Assembly (NCBI GenBank): GCA_016716835.1
Contig: JADJUW010000001.1
Location: forward strand, 2,401,001-2,465,000
Length of the DNA: 64,000 nt
Direction of reading: 5' to 3'
From: Myxococcales bacterium
Lineage (GTDB): Bacteria; Myxococcota_A; Polyangia; Haliangiales; Haliangiaceae
Below are positions 1 through 13,585 of this stretch, one piece after another (the first letter of the stretch is position 1; every line of letters begins with the position of its first letter). The position numbers were made by a program, and so were the translations under genes. The notes beneath the pieces are model-generated. The model was not told where the DNA came from, did no database searches, and saw only the letters and a program-made list of their open reading frames with translations.

Positions 1-571
1 CGCCAAAGCGAAATTCATCGCGATCGCCCGTAATCACGGATGGCCGAAACACCGTGCAAGGCAGGCCCGCCTCGCGCACCGCGCGTTCCATGTCGGCGCG
101 CGCCTGGAGATACGCGTTGCGGCTCTCGCCCGCGCCGACGGACGACAACAACACAAAGCGCGACGCTGCCTGCGCGGTCGCCGTCGCCTTGGCCAAGAGC
201 CGACACAGCGCCACATCCACAGCCTGGTAGATATTCCCGCCGATGCCGGCTCGCCCCGCCGCCTTGCGCGTGGTGCCGATGGTGAAGCATACCGCGCGCG
301 GGCGATAACGGCGCATCGCAGCCGCCATCGCCGCAAGCTCCCACGGCGTGGTGTCGATGGCGACGCGCTCACCAAGCGAAGCCAAGCGCGTCTGCCACAC
401 ATCCAAATGTCCGGAATCCGGACGAATGTGCGCGATGACGTAACGGCCTCGTGCCGCGAGCTCCGCAACGAGCGCGCGCCCCACGAAACCCGTGGCGCCC
501 GCCACAAAAATAAGGCCTCCACTGCGCAGTGCGTCATTCAAGTATTCCGGGGACTTATGATTTAAGGTCAT
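1..571 (-). CDS. NAD(P)-binding Rossmann-fold protein (NmrA/atypical SDR-like), partial
   Basis: The reading frame is open from an ATG at 571 to the left edge, so the C-terminus lies outside the window. After about 20 residues comes a beta strand and the nucleotide-binding turn GATGFVGRAL (GxxGxxG), then LAARGRYVIAHIRP. Further on are VLLSSVGAGESRNAYLQAR and an ERAVREAGLPCTVFRP stretch, the order seen in NmrA-like and atypical short-chain dehydrogenases, which often act as redox sensors or assembly factors rather than enzymes. No Tyr-x3-Lys dyad is obvious in the visible part. The substrate cannot be assigned. A GTCCG-N5-CGGAC palindrome sits inside the gene at 409-423. Other frames across this span lack the Rossmann signature and are shadows. 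Confidence 0.75.
   Translation of the reverse strand, partial: MTLNHKSPEYLNDALRSGGLIFVAGATGFVGRALVAELAARGRYVIAHIRPDSGHLDVWQTRLASLGERVAIDTTPWELAAMAAAMRRYRPRAVCFTIGTTRKAAGRAGIGGNIYQAVDVALCRLLAKATATAQAASRFVLLSSVGAGESRNAYLQARADMERAVREAGLPCTVFRPSVITGDRDEFRFG
409..423. repeat. Iterated palindrome TGTCCG-N5-CGGAC, copy 1
   Basis: GTCCG-GAATC-CGGAC, which extends to perfect 7-bp arms around one central base (GTCCGGA-A-TCCGGAC), preceded by T. It lies inside the NAD(P)-binding gene. It is one of six copies with identical 5-base spacing in this window. Confidence 0.7.
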
Positions 572-1385
572 GTGAGCCGCGATCACTATACGCAATGATT
601 CGGCCGCTGGCTTGCGCTCCGTGTCGTACCTATGGTGTGAAGTCGCGGTAAATGGACATGCGCATGGGCTCGCCTCTCTCTTCTGTGATGACCTCGGATA
701 TGGTCGCGGCCACCGGCGTGCTAACGCGCGCGCGCGTGCCCAGCATCGCGATCAACATGCCAATCTACATGCCGGCTGCGCTCATGGAAGCCACCTATGG
801 CGTCCAACTCGGCGGCGCCGTGCGCCCGAGCGTGTGGCGGCTGATCGAAGTCGTCGCGACGCAGCACAACCCATTTACCTCGCATTGGTGCGTCGGCGTT
901 GCGGGCGCGGATCAAGCAGGCTCAACCCATGCCGAAGCGGATGGACCTTCGCGACGTCGCAGCCGCTGGTCGCTGTTTCGAATGTAGCTGGCGATGCCGC
1001 TACAGCGCTAACGACTGGCCATTGCCGCCTAGCAGCGCCCACCAACTCTTGATGCCGGTTGGGCGGTGTCGCGAAAGCGCCCGCAAATATTTCAGCTGTT
1101 GCTGGTTGGGCCACGGTCGGGCTGGCACGATGGCCGGCTGGCGCACGCGAACCGTCTCGATGGCGGCTGGTGTTGGAGGGGCAAAGCCTGGTTCGGTGGC
1201 AAGACGGAGCGAGCGCATGGAGACCATGGTTGCAAGCAAGAGGCCAAGCCAGCCGGTCGAGATCTCGCGCAGGAATCTAACTAGTTACCTGAGATCACAC
1301 GATCTTTTGGCGCGCTAACTGGCTTGCGCGGCAACCAGCGCACGCAGGCCATGGCAACTACCCTAGTCGTTGGTACACTGAACGG
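572..1385. other. 814-bp stretch without a recognisable gene
   Basis: No frame here gives a protein I recognise. The best candidate is a + strand frame at 652-987 (111 residues, starting MDMRMGSPLSSV). Its first ~85 residues have plausible composition (VPSIAINMPIYMPAAL, GVQLGGAVRPSVWRLIEVV), but it ends in an Arg/Ser-rich tail that looks out of frame. It may be a decayed gene. The part from 990 to 1385 contains only short overlapping frames. A promoter for the helicase at 1386 presumably lies at its right end, but I see no convincing -35/-10 pair. Confidence 0.35.
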
Positions 1386-5943
<4,558 letters not shown>

Positions 5944-5972
<29 letters not shown>

Positions 5973-6516
5973 TCGCCAGATCAAGATTGTCCAGCCGGTC
6001 ATAAAGCGCCGCGGGGACGTTGTCGCGGTTCTTGTCGACTAGCACGTGCCATGACGGGCCATCGTCAAATTTGATTTCGAGATAGTAGCCGCCCCAATCG
6101 CCAGCGTCGGGCTGGCCGATAACAGACCCTGACTCAAACTCTTGGCTAAGGCTCGTGAGTGTATACGCCAAGTAGGTGTGGCCGCTGGAGTCGGGCACCT
6201 CGACATCGAATGAGCCGACCAGCGTATCGGTGCTGTTGGGATAATTGTCCAGCGTATCCTCCCAAACGCCGTCGATGCTTATCTTGAAATTATCAATACA
6301 GCTCGCCCCGTCGACGCATTCACCGTAAAAATCGCCGATCACAAAATACTCAATACCGGTCATCGGGTCAGGCAAGCAGTTCAGGGCATCGTCCTGGCCG
6401 TCGTCCTGGGCGGCGCAGCAACGGGTGCCGTCACAGGACGGCGGCGGTTCAACCTCACTATCTTCGCAGGCTGAGGTCAGGCATAGAGCAGCAACAAGCA
6501 GTGTTAGGGTTCTCAT
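5944..6516 (-). CDS. Secreted lipoprotein, unknown function
   Basis: A 190-residue protein with a lipoprotein signal peptide: basic start MRT, hydrophobic core LLVAALCL and lipobox LTSAC, so the mature N-terminus is Cys17. A Cys-rich linker (CDGTRCCAAQDD, then CLPDP, CVDGASC) is followed by an acidic, beta-rich domain ending YLEIKFDDGPSWHVLV. No family is recognised. It is probably anchored in the cell envelope, as is typical of the many orphan lipoproteins in myxobacteria. It is convergent with lhr and overlaps its last 29 bases. Confidence 0.75.
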
Positions 6517-6815
6517 GCGGCGTCATGAAGCAAGTATTGGGCCATTGCCTGCCCCCTTCAAGATCGCCATCGCAGCAACAAATTCACGCCGCAACACCGT
6601 GAGCACCATCAGATTTCTGACGCCGACAGCGCGATCGCTGGCACGAATGTCAGGCGCGGGCAAACATTGTCGCATATTTTACAAACCGACGCAGGTCATC
6701 TACCAACGTCAACCCAGCGGCCCTTCGTCGTCACGTCGACGCTGCCGCAACCTAATCGCTGCTACCGCCCAATCGGCAGCGAAAAGCGCTCGCGCGAAAA
6801 GCCGTCGAGAAAGCG
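6517..6815. other. Intergenic, about 300 bp
   Basis: Between two leftward genes. The frames here are short and have no recognisable motifs. It should contain the promoter of the lipoprotein at 6516, but I see no clear consensus element. Confidence 0.4.
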
Positions 6816-7700
6816 CTAATCACCGAGGTACGCGGCGCCGTCTCGCTCGGTGACCACGGGCATACGCGCCCAAAACATAAACGCGCGCGCGTCCGCACTG
6901 CGTTGCCGAAGCTCGGCAAGCCCAGGGTGATCAAGGCCAAGCGGCGCGCTGCCTGCATCGAGCTGCGTTGCGCCAAAAAGCGAGCTGTGGCCAAATCCAA
7001 AGCGCACCGCGCCGCGCCAGGCAATGCGTCGCTCCCAGAATTTAAATGGCACTGGGCTTGCGACCACGAGCAAAGGCCCGGCATCGCGCACCGCATCGAC
7101 CGCTAACAAGTCGGCGGCCGCTCGCTCGGCGCGCGCGGTAATACCCATGTTCACCACGGTGTAGAGCGCCACCGCCGCACAACCGAGTAACGCAGGCGTT
7201 CGCCACCTCGCGTGCGCCGCGCGCTCGCGCTTGCGAGATCGCCAGATGCCCAGCCCCAGCATCAGCCAGATCCACGGATCGACAATAAACAGGCTATCGC
7301 CATAAAACCACCTGCTCGAGAAAGGCTCGAGCAGCCGAATGCCGTACGTATTCATCCAATCAAACAGCGGGTGGCTCAGCGTGCCGATGAGCGCGAGCAA
7401 AAATAGCCACCGGGGCCGCACCGTCGCGCGATCTGCCGGACGCGTGCCGCGCCGCTGCTGCCAGCGGTCAAAGGCAACCAGCCCGGCGGTTAATACCGCC
7501 GGCAAAAGCAGCAGCGCGATGGGGCCGTGCGACAAGCCCCGGCGCATGGCGAGGCTCTCAAGGCCATACATTGAACAGCCCGCGTCGAGGTCTGGAATAT
7601 TGGCGCCAATGATTAGCGCCGCCATGCCGAGGCCGCTTACGCGCTTGAGCCCTGCCTGGCCGAGGCCGGCACCGATGAGCGCATGGGTTACATTGTCCAT
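6816..7700 (-). CDS. YdjM-like membrane-bound metal-dependent hydrolase (DUF457)
   Basis: A 294-residue integral membrane protein starting at the ATG at 7700, which gives the family N-terminus MDNVTHALIGAGLGQ. An upstream in-frame ATG at 7736 would only add 12 hydrophilic residues. Family features are the initial D-x3-H (DNVTH), GANIPDLD, RGLSHGPIALLLLP with a conserved His, and GTLSHPLFDWMNTYGIRLL. These polar His/Asp residues inside membrane helices are the presumed metal site. In E. coli YdjM belongs to the SOS regulon and its substrate is unknown. Here the gene stands alone and I see no LexA-type operator, so damage regulation cannot be claimed. Confidence 0.85.
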   Translation of the reverse strand: MDNVTHALIGAGLGQAGLKRVSGLGMAALIIGANIPDLDAGCSMYGLESLAMRRGLSHGPIALLLLPAVLTAGLVAFDRWQQRRGTRPADRATVRPRWLFLLALIGTLSHPLFDWMNTYGIRLLEPFSSRWFYGDSLFIVDPWIWLMLGLGIWRSRKRERAAHARWRTPALLGCAAVALYTVVNMGITARAERAAADLLAVDAVRDAGPLLVVASPVPFKFWERRIAWRGAVRFGFGHSSLFGATQLDAGSAPLGLDHPGLAELRQRSADARAFMFWARMPVVTERDGAAYLGD

Positions 7701-7874
7701 GAGGGCCTTCTTAGCGCATTGTTCACCGTGGCGCATGGGCGTCGCGGATGGGATTCGTTGGGGTCAGCAAACCTCATGAAGCGCGACCTCGCGCAGCGCC
7801 GCCCGTCACCGCGCTGCCCGCACGCCTTGGTTCGCGCCTCGCGCCTTGGAACGTTTATTGCTCTCTACAGGGGA

Positions 7875-8975
7875 ATGACCACTCCCCTGACTAGCCGGCT
7901 TGCCATCGCACTCGGCGCCTCCCTCATCGGCAGCACGCTCGTTTCGTGTCTTGCAGACCGCAATCCTGACGACGCCGGGTCCGACATCGGCAAGGTAATT
8001 GGAGGGGTCGCGATCGACTCATCGCTGATGCCCACGGTCGTTGCGATCAAGGTAAGCGACATCCCCGATGACGAATTTGCGACCGCGGCCTATTGCACCG
8101 GCGTGCTCATCTCGCAGCGCCATGTCCTAACCAATGCGCATTGCTTTTTGCCGGTTAACAACGCCGACAGCCACGCCAAGGTGATCGCGCGCACCCGCGT
8201 TTTCTTTGATACGGAAAACAACCGCGAAGCCCCAGACGTCGAGGTTGCCGCCGGCGATGTAACGATGCACGACGAATTTGCTTTGCCCGCTAGCAACCAG
8301 ATTGGACACGCCGATCTGGCCATCGTTACGCTGGCGACGCCCGTGCCTGATCGCACGGCTTCGCCGATTTCCTTTGCAGCCGCCGACGCCCCCATCGGCG
8401 GCGACTACGTGTTGGCAGGCTATGGCATGTACAATTCGTTGGGCGACTCGGGTATTTTGCATCAGCTGTTTGATCACAGCATCTCATGTGAGCGCACCAC
8501 GCAGTCTGACGAGGTGTTTCTTTGCATCGACCGTGCCGACCGCACCGGCGCAGCCAGCGGCGACAGCGGCAGCGCCGTCTTCGTCGAAAAGGACGGCGTC
8601 TTGACCGTCGTTGGCACGCATACCTATACGACCATTGGCGGCGGCGCGAATCCTCAATACGGGCTGGCGCAACGCGCGTCCAATGCCTACTATCAAGAGT
8701 TTATTGAAACGCTTGGTGACGAGGTCGCGTGCGCTACCAATTCGATCTGTAACGAGGCCTGTGGCGCAAGCGATGCCGATTGCAAAGCCGAGGAGCCTGG
8801 CGACGGCGAGCCAACGGAGGTGCCGTGTACCTGGTGTGAACCAGCCGCAGAAAATAGTGATGCAAGTACCGGTGGGTGCCAGGCGAGCAAAGGGTCGCCG
8901 GCGCCAGCATGGACCGTCGTGCTGCTGGCCGCTTACTGGGCACGCCGGCGCCGGCTTCTTGGCGATGCGCGCTAG
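7875..8975 (+). CDS. Secreted trypsin-like serine protease with MYXO-CTERM-like tail
   Basis: The ATG at 7875 was chosen because a signal peptide follows directly (LAIALGASLIGSTLVSC, lipobox-like LVSC ending at Cys25). The full S1 triad is present: His89 in VLTNAHC, Asp147 in GHADLAIVTL, Ser231 in ASGDSGSAVF, with IGGV near residue 42 as a possible activation site. The C-terminal third is Cys-rich (CNEACGASDADC, CTWCEP). It ends GGCQASKGSPAP, a hydrophobic stretch VVLLAAYWA and RRRR. That is a MYXO-CTERM arrangement, processed by myxosortase in the family. A protein with both a lipobox and a MYXO-CTERM tail is odd, and one of the two may not function. The mature protease probably faces the outside of the cell. 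Confidence 0.88.
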   Translation: MTTPLTSRLAIALGASLIGSTLVSCLADRNPDDAGSDIGKVIGGVAIDSSLMPTVVAIKVSDIPDDEFATAAYCTGVLISQRHVLTNAHCFLPVNNADSHAKVIARTRVFFDTENNREAPDVEVAAGDVTMHDEFALPASNQIGHADLAIVTLATPVPDRTASPISFAAADAPIGGDYVLAGYGMYNSLGDSGILHQLFDHSISCERTTQSDEVFLCIDRADRTGAASGDSGSAVFVEKDGVLTVVGTHTYTTIGGGANPQYGLAQRASNAYYQEFIETLGDEVACATNSICNEACGASDADCKAEEPGDGEPTEVPCTWCEPAAENSDASTGGCQASKGSPAPAWTVVLLAAYWARRRRLLGDAR

Positions 8976-9034
8976 CGCTCACCTCGCGACGCCCCCCCTT
9001 TTATGGGTGGGACGAGGTAGGCTGGTTTGCCGCC

Positions 9035-9487
9035 ATGCCTCGCGCCAAACCACATACGCCTAGTTACGTCCAGCACCCGCAGCTCGCCACCGCGAAGAGG
9101 TTGGTGGGATGGCTCGACACGGCACATCTCGACGCGGTGATTGGGCTGGTGATTCCGGGCGCGGGCGACATTATTGGTAGCGTCGTCGGACTCTACCTTG
9201 TGCGCACGGCGGTGGTGATGAAAACGTCGCCGGCCGTCATCGCGCGCATGCTGCTCAATCTCGCGCTCGATACCGTCATCGGGCTGGTGCCGTTCTTTGG
9301 CGACGTGGCCGACCTTGCGTTTCGTTCGCATAAGCGCAACCTGGCCTTGCTCGAACGCAGCGTCGGTCGCGGCGGCAAGGCCTCGCCCTCCGACTGGCTA
9401 TGGGTGGTGGGCGCCGCGCTGTTGTTTGTCGCCGCCGCCGCGGCCGTAACGTGGACCCTCATCGCATTCTGGCGTTGGGTCTTCTAG
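9035..9487 (+). CDS. DUF4112 membrane protein
   Basis: A 150-residue protein starting at the ATG at 9035, 60 bp after the protease. It shows the DUF4112 pattern: RLVGWLDTAHLDAVIGLVIP, GAGDIIGSVVGLYLVRTA, ARMLLNLALDTVIGLVPFFG, DVADLAFRSHKRNLALLERS. The repeated G(L/D)-x-P-G-x-G-D turns are the family hallmark. A C-terminal transmembrane helix (about 127-147) follows. The function of the family is unknown. It ends 4 bp inside the convergent URC4 gene. Confidence 0.82.
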   Translation: MPRAKPHTPSYVQHPQLATAKRLVGWLDTAHLDAVIGLVIPGAGDIIGSVVGLYLVRTAVVMKTSPAVIARMLLNLALDTVIGLVPFFGDVADLAFRSHKRNLALLERSVGRGGKASPSDWLWVVGAALLFVAAAAAVTWTLIAFWRWVF

Positions 9488-10746
9488 AAGACTGTGCCGT
9501 CGCTGATGAGTTCGATCGGCGGCAGGCCGGCGCGCAGCTTGCCCGCGAGGCGACGGCCACATTCCCAGGTGCCGGCCTCGAGCATCATTGGCAGCGTGAA
9601 CTGCGCGGCGGTCTTGCCGAGACGCTCGCGCACCAGCGGCAGCAAGCGATCGAGCAGCGTCACCGTGGCGGCGCGCCATTCGACGATGCATTCGTGCGAC
9701 GGCGCAAAGGGCTGCTCGGCGGCGATGCGCGCGGTGGGCCGCAAGACGCCGATATCGACGAGAAAGCCTCCGTTTCGATATTCGGGCAGACCCGTAAGTT
9801 GGTCTATGCCGGTAACGGTGATGCCGGCCACGGCCAGCGGCGCCAGCAGCGAATAGCTGAGCCACTGCGACAGCTTGTGAAACGGCACGAGCCCAGCGGT
9901 GACGCCTTGGCCGCCGGCGCGCGCATGCGGCCACACATCGCCGAGCGATTCGCCTTGCAACACCGTGCGGCTCGGCCAAATGGGTCCAAGCGCGCCGAGT
10001 ACCCAGCCAAGCACGTCGGCCGCGGCAAGAGTTGGCTTGCCGTCGTCACCGCGCGCTGCATGCGCCAACGCCCAATCGATGAGACCGCCAATGCGAATGG
10101 ATTCACCAGCCGCGCCCGCTTCGCCGCCAAACCATTTCGGCGCGTGGATCATTTGTTGCCCGAGGCGGACGAGCAGCCCGAAGCGATCTTCGCCGACGAT
10201 GGGATTTTGATCGCTTACCTGAAACGCGGCGCGAAACGCATGCACGTCGAGCGCGTCCAGCCCGGTGGCGTCGGCGCGCAGCCGCTCGCTCGCGACAGAC
10301 GAAAAGCCGCCCGCGGCAAACCAGTGCAGGCTCGCCACCGCCAAGCCCTCGGAACGCGCCGAGCGCAGCCCATCGGGTTCGACATAGCACCAGGCTGGGC
10401 CTGCACCGGCATCGAGCAGCACGCTGGTAATAACCAGATCGACCAAACCGCGCGCGCGCGCCAAGGCCGCGAGGTCGTCGGCGCGGCCCGCCGTCAGCCC
10501 TTGCGGCCACAACGAAGCAAGGCGCGGCTTGCCGCCAACTTCAAAATGCTGCCATCGGCTATGCGGCGCAATCGGCCCGTCGCCAAAGCGCTCGCGCGCG
10601 ACAGCTACCACCATATCGGCGGCCGCCGCCATCGCGCCGGCGTCATAGGCAAACCACGCCGACTGCCCGCGTTCGATCGCGGCGAACACGTTGCCGCAGC
10701 GCTCGCGAATCGTCGCCGGCGATGAAAGTATGTCTAGATCGCTCAT
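9484..10746 (-). CDS. URC4/urg3 family protein (DUF1688), uracil catabolism
   Basis: A 420-residue cytosolic protein starting at the ATG at 10746 (MSDLDILSSPATIRERC). The sequence matches DUF1688 throughout: SRWQHFEVGGKPR, DLVITSVLLDAGAGP, GLAVASLHWF, FHKLSQWLSYSLLAPL, TGLPEYRNGGFLVDIGVL, VEWRAATVTLLDRL. In the yeast URC pathway URC4 is essential for degrading uracil to urea and 3-hydroxypropionate, and it is thought to act on the ribosylated intermediate made after URC1. Here it starts one base after the end of the URC1 gene, so the two are transcribed and probably translated together. The exact chemistry is inferred from the fungal work. Confidence 0.9.
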   Translation of the reverse strand: MSDLDILSSPATIRERCGNVFAAIERGQSAWFAYDAGAMAAAADMVVAVARERFGDGPIAPHSRWQHFEVGGKPRLASLWPQGLTAGRADDLAALARARGLVDLVITSVLLDAGAGPAWCYVEPDGLRSARSEGLAVASLHWFAAGGFSSVASERLRADATGLDALDVHAFRAAFQVSDQNPIVGEDRFGLLVRLGQQMIHAPKWFGGEAGAAGESIRIGGLIDWALAHAARGDDGKPTLAAADVLGWVLGALGPIWPSRTVLQGESLGDVWPHARAGGQGVTAGLVPFHKLSQWLSYSLLAPLAVAGITVTGIDQLTGLPEYRNGGFLVDIGVLRPTARIAAEQPFAPSHECIVEWRAATVTLLDRLLPLVRERLGKTAAQFTLPMMLEAGTWECGRRLAGKLRAGLPPIELISDGTVF

Positions 10747-10747
10747 A

Positions 10748-12001
10748 TTATTTATCGAGGCCGCGGCCCTTGGCCTTAGCGAGTTCTTCGCTGGTTGGCA
10801 GGTTGCTCTCGGTGAAATAGCCGGCGGCCATCTTGGCGTCCATCTCGACCCGCGCATCGGCTGGAATCATGTCGTCGGGAATCGCGACGCGCTCGCCGAC
10901 CTCGATGCCATTGCGCACCAAGGCATCGTGCTTCATGTTGCTCATCGACACCAGGCGGTGGATCTTCTTGACGCCAAGCCAATGTAGCACGTCGGGCATG
11001 AGCTCTTGGAAGCGCATGTCTTGCACGCCGGCGACGCACTCGGTGCGGGCAAAGTATTGGTCGGCGCGGTCGCCGCCCTCTTGCCGCTTGCGCGCGTTGT
11101 AGACCAAAAACTTGGTGACCTCGCCTAGCGCGCGGCCTTCCTTGCGAAAATAGATAATGAGTCCGACGCCGCCAGTTTGGGCCGCCGTGATGCACTCCTC
11201 AATTGCGTGCACCAAGTAGGGACGACAGGTGCAGATGTCGCTGCCGAAGACGTCCGAGCCATTGCATTCATCGTGCACGCGTGCGGTGAGCGGCACGTTT
11301 GGATCCGAAAGCTTGCTGATATCGCCAAAGACATACAGCGTTTGCCCGCCGATGGGCGGCAAGAACACATCTAGGTCGCCGCGCGTCACCAGCTCGGGAA
11401 ACATGCCGCCGGTTTGTTCAAATAGCGTGCGCCGCAGCTCAGCCTCGGTACAGCCAAAGCGCTTCGCAATGCCGGGCAAGTGCCACACCGGCTCAAACGC
11501 GGCCTTAGTCACCGTAACGTCGCCCTCGGCGCGCAAGATCTTGCCGTCGATCTTCAGGCGGCCCTTCGCCATGGCGTCGCGAATCTCCGGCATGTCGATG
11601 TGCGCCTTGGTCACCGCAATGGTCGGCCGAATGTCGTAGCCCTGATCATAGAATTCGGTGAATTCTTTGGCGACCACCGCACCCCACGGATCGATCGACA
11701 CAATGGTGTCGGGGTTTTGCCATTGCGGAAACGGGCCGATCGAATCGGTAGGCGCCGTATTGGTGAGATCGGGCTTGTACAACGGATCGAGCGATCCTGC
11801 CGCCACCGCGAGCGCGCGATAGATGGCGTATGAGCCCGAGTGCGTACCAATCACGTTGCGATGCTCAGGCGCGGTCACCGACGCTATGACCGGGCCGCGC
11901 TCCTTGGCGGTCGGGGCGCCCCACACGATGGGCACCGGCACGGGGCCGTGGCCGCCGGGGTGCGAGGTGAGCTTGATGCTTTTGAGAGGTTTTTTAGTCA
12001 T
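10748..12001 (-). CDS. URC1, GTP cyclohydrolase II-like uracil catabolism enzyme
   Basis: A 417-residue protein with a RibA-type GTP cyclohydrolase II domain in its C-terminal half. The zinc site is HDEC-x10-C-x-C (Cys246, 257, 259), and RKEGRALG replaces the RibA RQEGRGIG. The N-terminal ~200-residue extension (HRNVIGTHSGSYAIYRALAV) is typical of URC1 rather than riboflavin RibA. URC1 is proposed to open the pyrimidine ring of a uracil nucleotide. The ATG at 12001 was chosen because it overlaps the stop of the upstream dehydrogenase in an ATGA arrangement. A GTG at 12010 is also in frame. No riboflavin genes are nearby, which supports the catabolic reading. Confidence 0.9.
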   Translation of the reverse strand: MTKKPLKSIKLTSHPGGHGPVPVPIVWGAPTAKERGPVIASVTAPEHRNVIGTHSGSYAIYRALAVAAGSLDPLYKPDLTNTAPTDSIGPFPQWQNPDTIVSIDPWGAVVAKEFTEFYDQGYDIRPTIAVTKAHIDMPEIRDAMAKGRLKIDGKILRAEGDVTVTKAAFEPVWHLPGIAKRFGCTEAELRRTLFEQTGGMFPELVTRGDLDVFLPPIGGQTLYVFGDISKLSDPNVPLTARVHDECNGSDVFGSDICTCRPYLVHAIEECITAAQTGGVGLIIYFRKEGRALGEVTKFLVYNARKRQEGGDRADQYFARTECVAGVQDMRFQELMPDVLHWLGVKKIHRLVSMSNMKHDALVRNGIEVGERVAIPDDMIPADARVEMDAKMAAGYFTESNLPTSEELAKAKGRGLDK

Positions 12002-13476
12002 GACATCCACGAGGAATCAGGTTGCAGGGTCCATTTAGTGGTTATTTTTTTAACCGTTGTCCAAAACTCGATGCCGGCCTGGCCGGTGATATCACCGTGG
12101 CCAAAGCGGCTTTGCTTGGTACCGCCAAACGAAAACGGCTCGCGCGGCACCGGCACGCCGATGTTGACGCCGATCATGCCGCTAGTGCTGGCCTCGGCGA
12201 CTTTTTGCGCCACCGCGCCGGACTGGGTAAACACGCTGGTGGCGTTGCCGTAGGCGTTTTGGCCTTCGAGCGCGAGCGCCGCCTCGAGCGTGGGCACGCG
12301 CACGATGCTGAGCACCGGGCCAAACAACTCTTCGGTCGCCGCGCGCGAGGCCGGCGTGACGCCGTCTATAATCGTTGGTCCGAGCCAATTACCACCGGCG
12401 AATTCGGCGGGCAGTGGCGCGCTGCGGCCGTCGAGCCGCAAGAGCGCGCCGTGTTCCTGTGCCTCGGCGATGGCCGCCTGTAGACGGGTCAGCGACGCGG
12501 GCGTGATGATCGCGCCCATTTGCTCGCCGAGGTGAATCGACGCGGCGCGCTCGACGATGGCGTCGATGATCGACTCACACGGCCCGACTGCCACGAGCAG
12601 CGACGCCGCCATGCAGCGCTGGCCGGCGCAACCGGTAAAGCTATCGGCGATGCCGGCCGCGGCAATCGCTGGATCAGCATCAGGCGCCAAGATGATGTGG
12701 TTCTTCGCGCCGCCGAGTGCCAGTGCGCGTTTGCCGAGCGCGGTGGTGCGCTGATAGACGAGCTTGGCAACCGGGGTTGAGCCGACAAAGGCGACCGCCT
12801 CGACGTGTGGGTGATCGATGATCGCGTTTACTACCGCGCCATCGCCGTGAACGACCGAGAAGATACCCGCAGGCAGGCCAGCGTCGCTCCATAGCTGCGC
12901 GATGAGCGTGCTCGCCGTTGGCACACGATCGGATGGCTTCAAGATAAACGCATTGCCAGCGGCGATGGCGATGGGATACATCCACATCGGCACCATCACC
13001 GGAAAGTTAAACGGCACGATGCCAGCGACCACGCCGAGCGGTGCGCGCCGCGTGGTGCAGATGACGCCGCGCGAGACCTCCATCGCGCCGCCGGCGTCGA
13101 GATTTTGCATCGACAGCGCGAACTCAAGCACCTCGATGCCCTTGAGCACCTCGGCCTGCGCCTCGCCGACTGTCTTGCCCGACTCCCGCGCCGCGACATG
13201 CGCCAGCGCATCGAGGTTCACGAGCATCAGCTCGCGCATGCGAAACAGCACGAGCGAACGCTCTTTGATCGGCGTCGCCGCCCACTTCGGCGCCGCGGCA
13301 TGCGCGGCCGCGACCGCCGCCGCGACATCGCGCGCGTCCGACATCGCGACCTGCCCGACCAGCTCGCCATCATACGGCGAATGCACGGGCGCAAATGCAC
13401 CGGTCTGCGGCGCGCGAAATTCGCCGCCAATATAGTTATTGGATACGATGGGCTGCGTAGGCTTCCGGGGCGTCAT
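11998..13476 (-). CDS. mmsA: CoA-acylating (methyl)malonate-semialdehyde dehydrogenase
   Basis: A 492-residue aldehyde dehydrogenase of the MmsA type. Family marks are VPFNFPVMVPMWMYP (about 154-168), GGAKNH at 255-260 in place of the catalytic Glu of other ALDHs, and the nucleophile Cys288 in AGQRCMA. Missing the general-base Glu is normal for the CoA-dependent subgroup, which releases CO2 and forms acetyl- or propionyl-CoA. As first gene of the URC operon it would turn malonate semialdehyde, the oxidised form of the pathway's C3 product, into acetyl-CoA. That assignment to malonate rather than methylmalonate semialdehyde comes from context. It reads away from upp across a 109-bp divergent promoter region. 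Confidence 0.88.
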   Translation of the reverse strand: MTPRKPTQPIVSNNYIGGEFRAPQTGAFAPVHSPYDGELVGQVAMSDARDVAAAVAAAHAAAPKWAATPIKERSLVLFRMRELMLVNLDALAHVAARESGKTVGEAQAEVLKGIEVLEFALSMQNLDAGGAMEVSRGVICTTRRAPLGVVAGIVPFNFPVMVPMWMYPIAIAAGNAFILKPSDRVPTASTLIAQLWSDAGLPAGIFSVVHGDGAVVNAIIDHPHVEAVAFVGSTPVAKLVYQRTTALGKRALALGGAKNHIILAPDADPAIAAAGIADSFTGCAGQRCMAASLLVAVGPCESIIDAIVERAASIHLGEQMGAIITPASLTRLQAAIAEAQEHGALLRLDGRSAPLPAEFAGGNWLGPTIIDGVTPASRAATEELFGPVLSIVRVPTLEAALALEGQNAYGNATSVFTQSGAVAQKVAEASTSGMIGVNIGVPVPREPFSFGGTKQSRFGHGDITGQAGIEFWTTVKKITTKWTLQPDSSWMS

Positions 13477-13585
13477 AGAAAGGGGTTAGGCTAGCGAAAA
13501 CGCGGCAGCGGCACCATACGGCGGGGCCCAAACTTAGTGGCCAGCCGCGTTGCGGCAAAATGCGCAATCTCGCACAATGCGCGCC

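Noticed and set aside
10748..12001. Riboflavin-pathway GTP cyclohydrolase II
   Set aside because: The long N-terminal extension, RKEGRALG variant and URC4 neighbour fit URC1 better.
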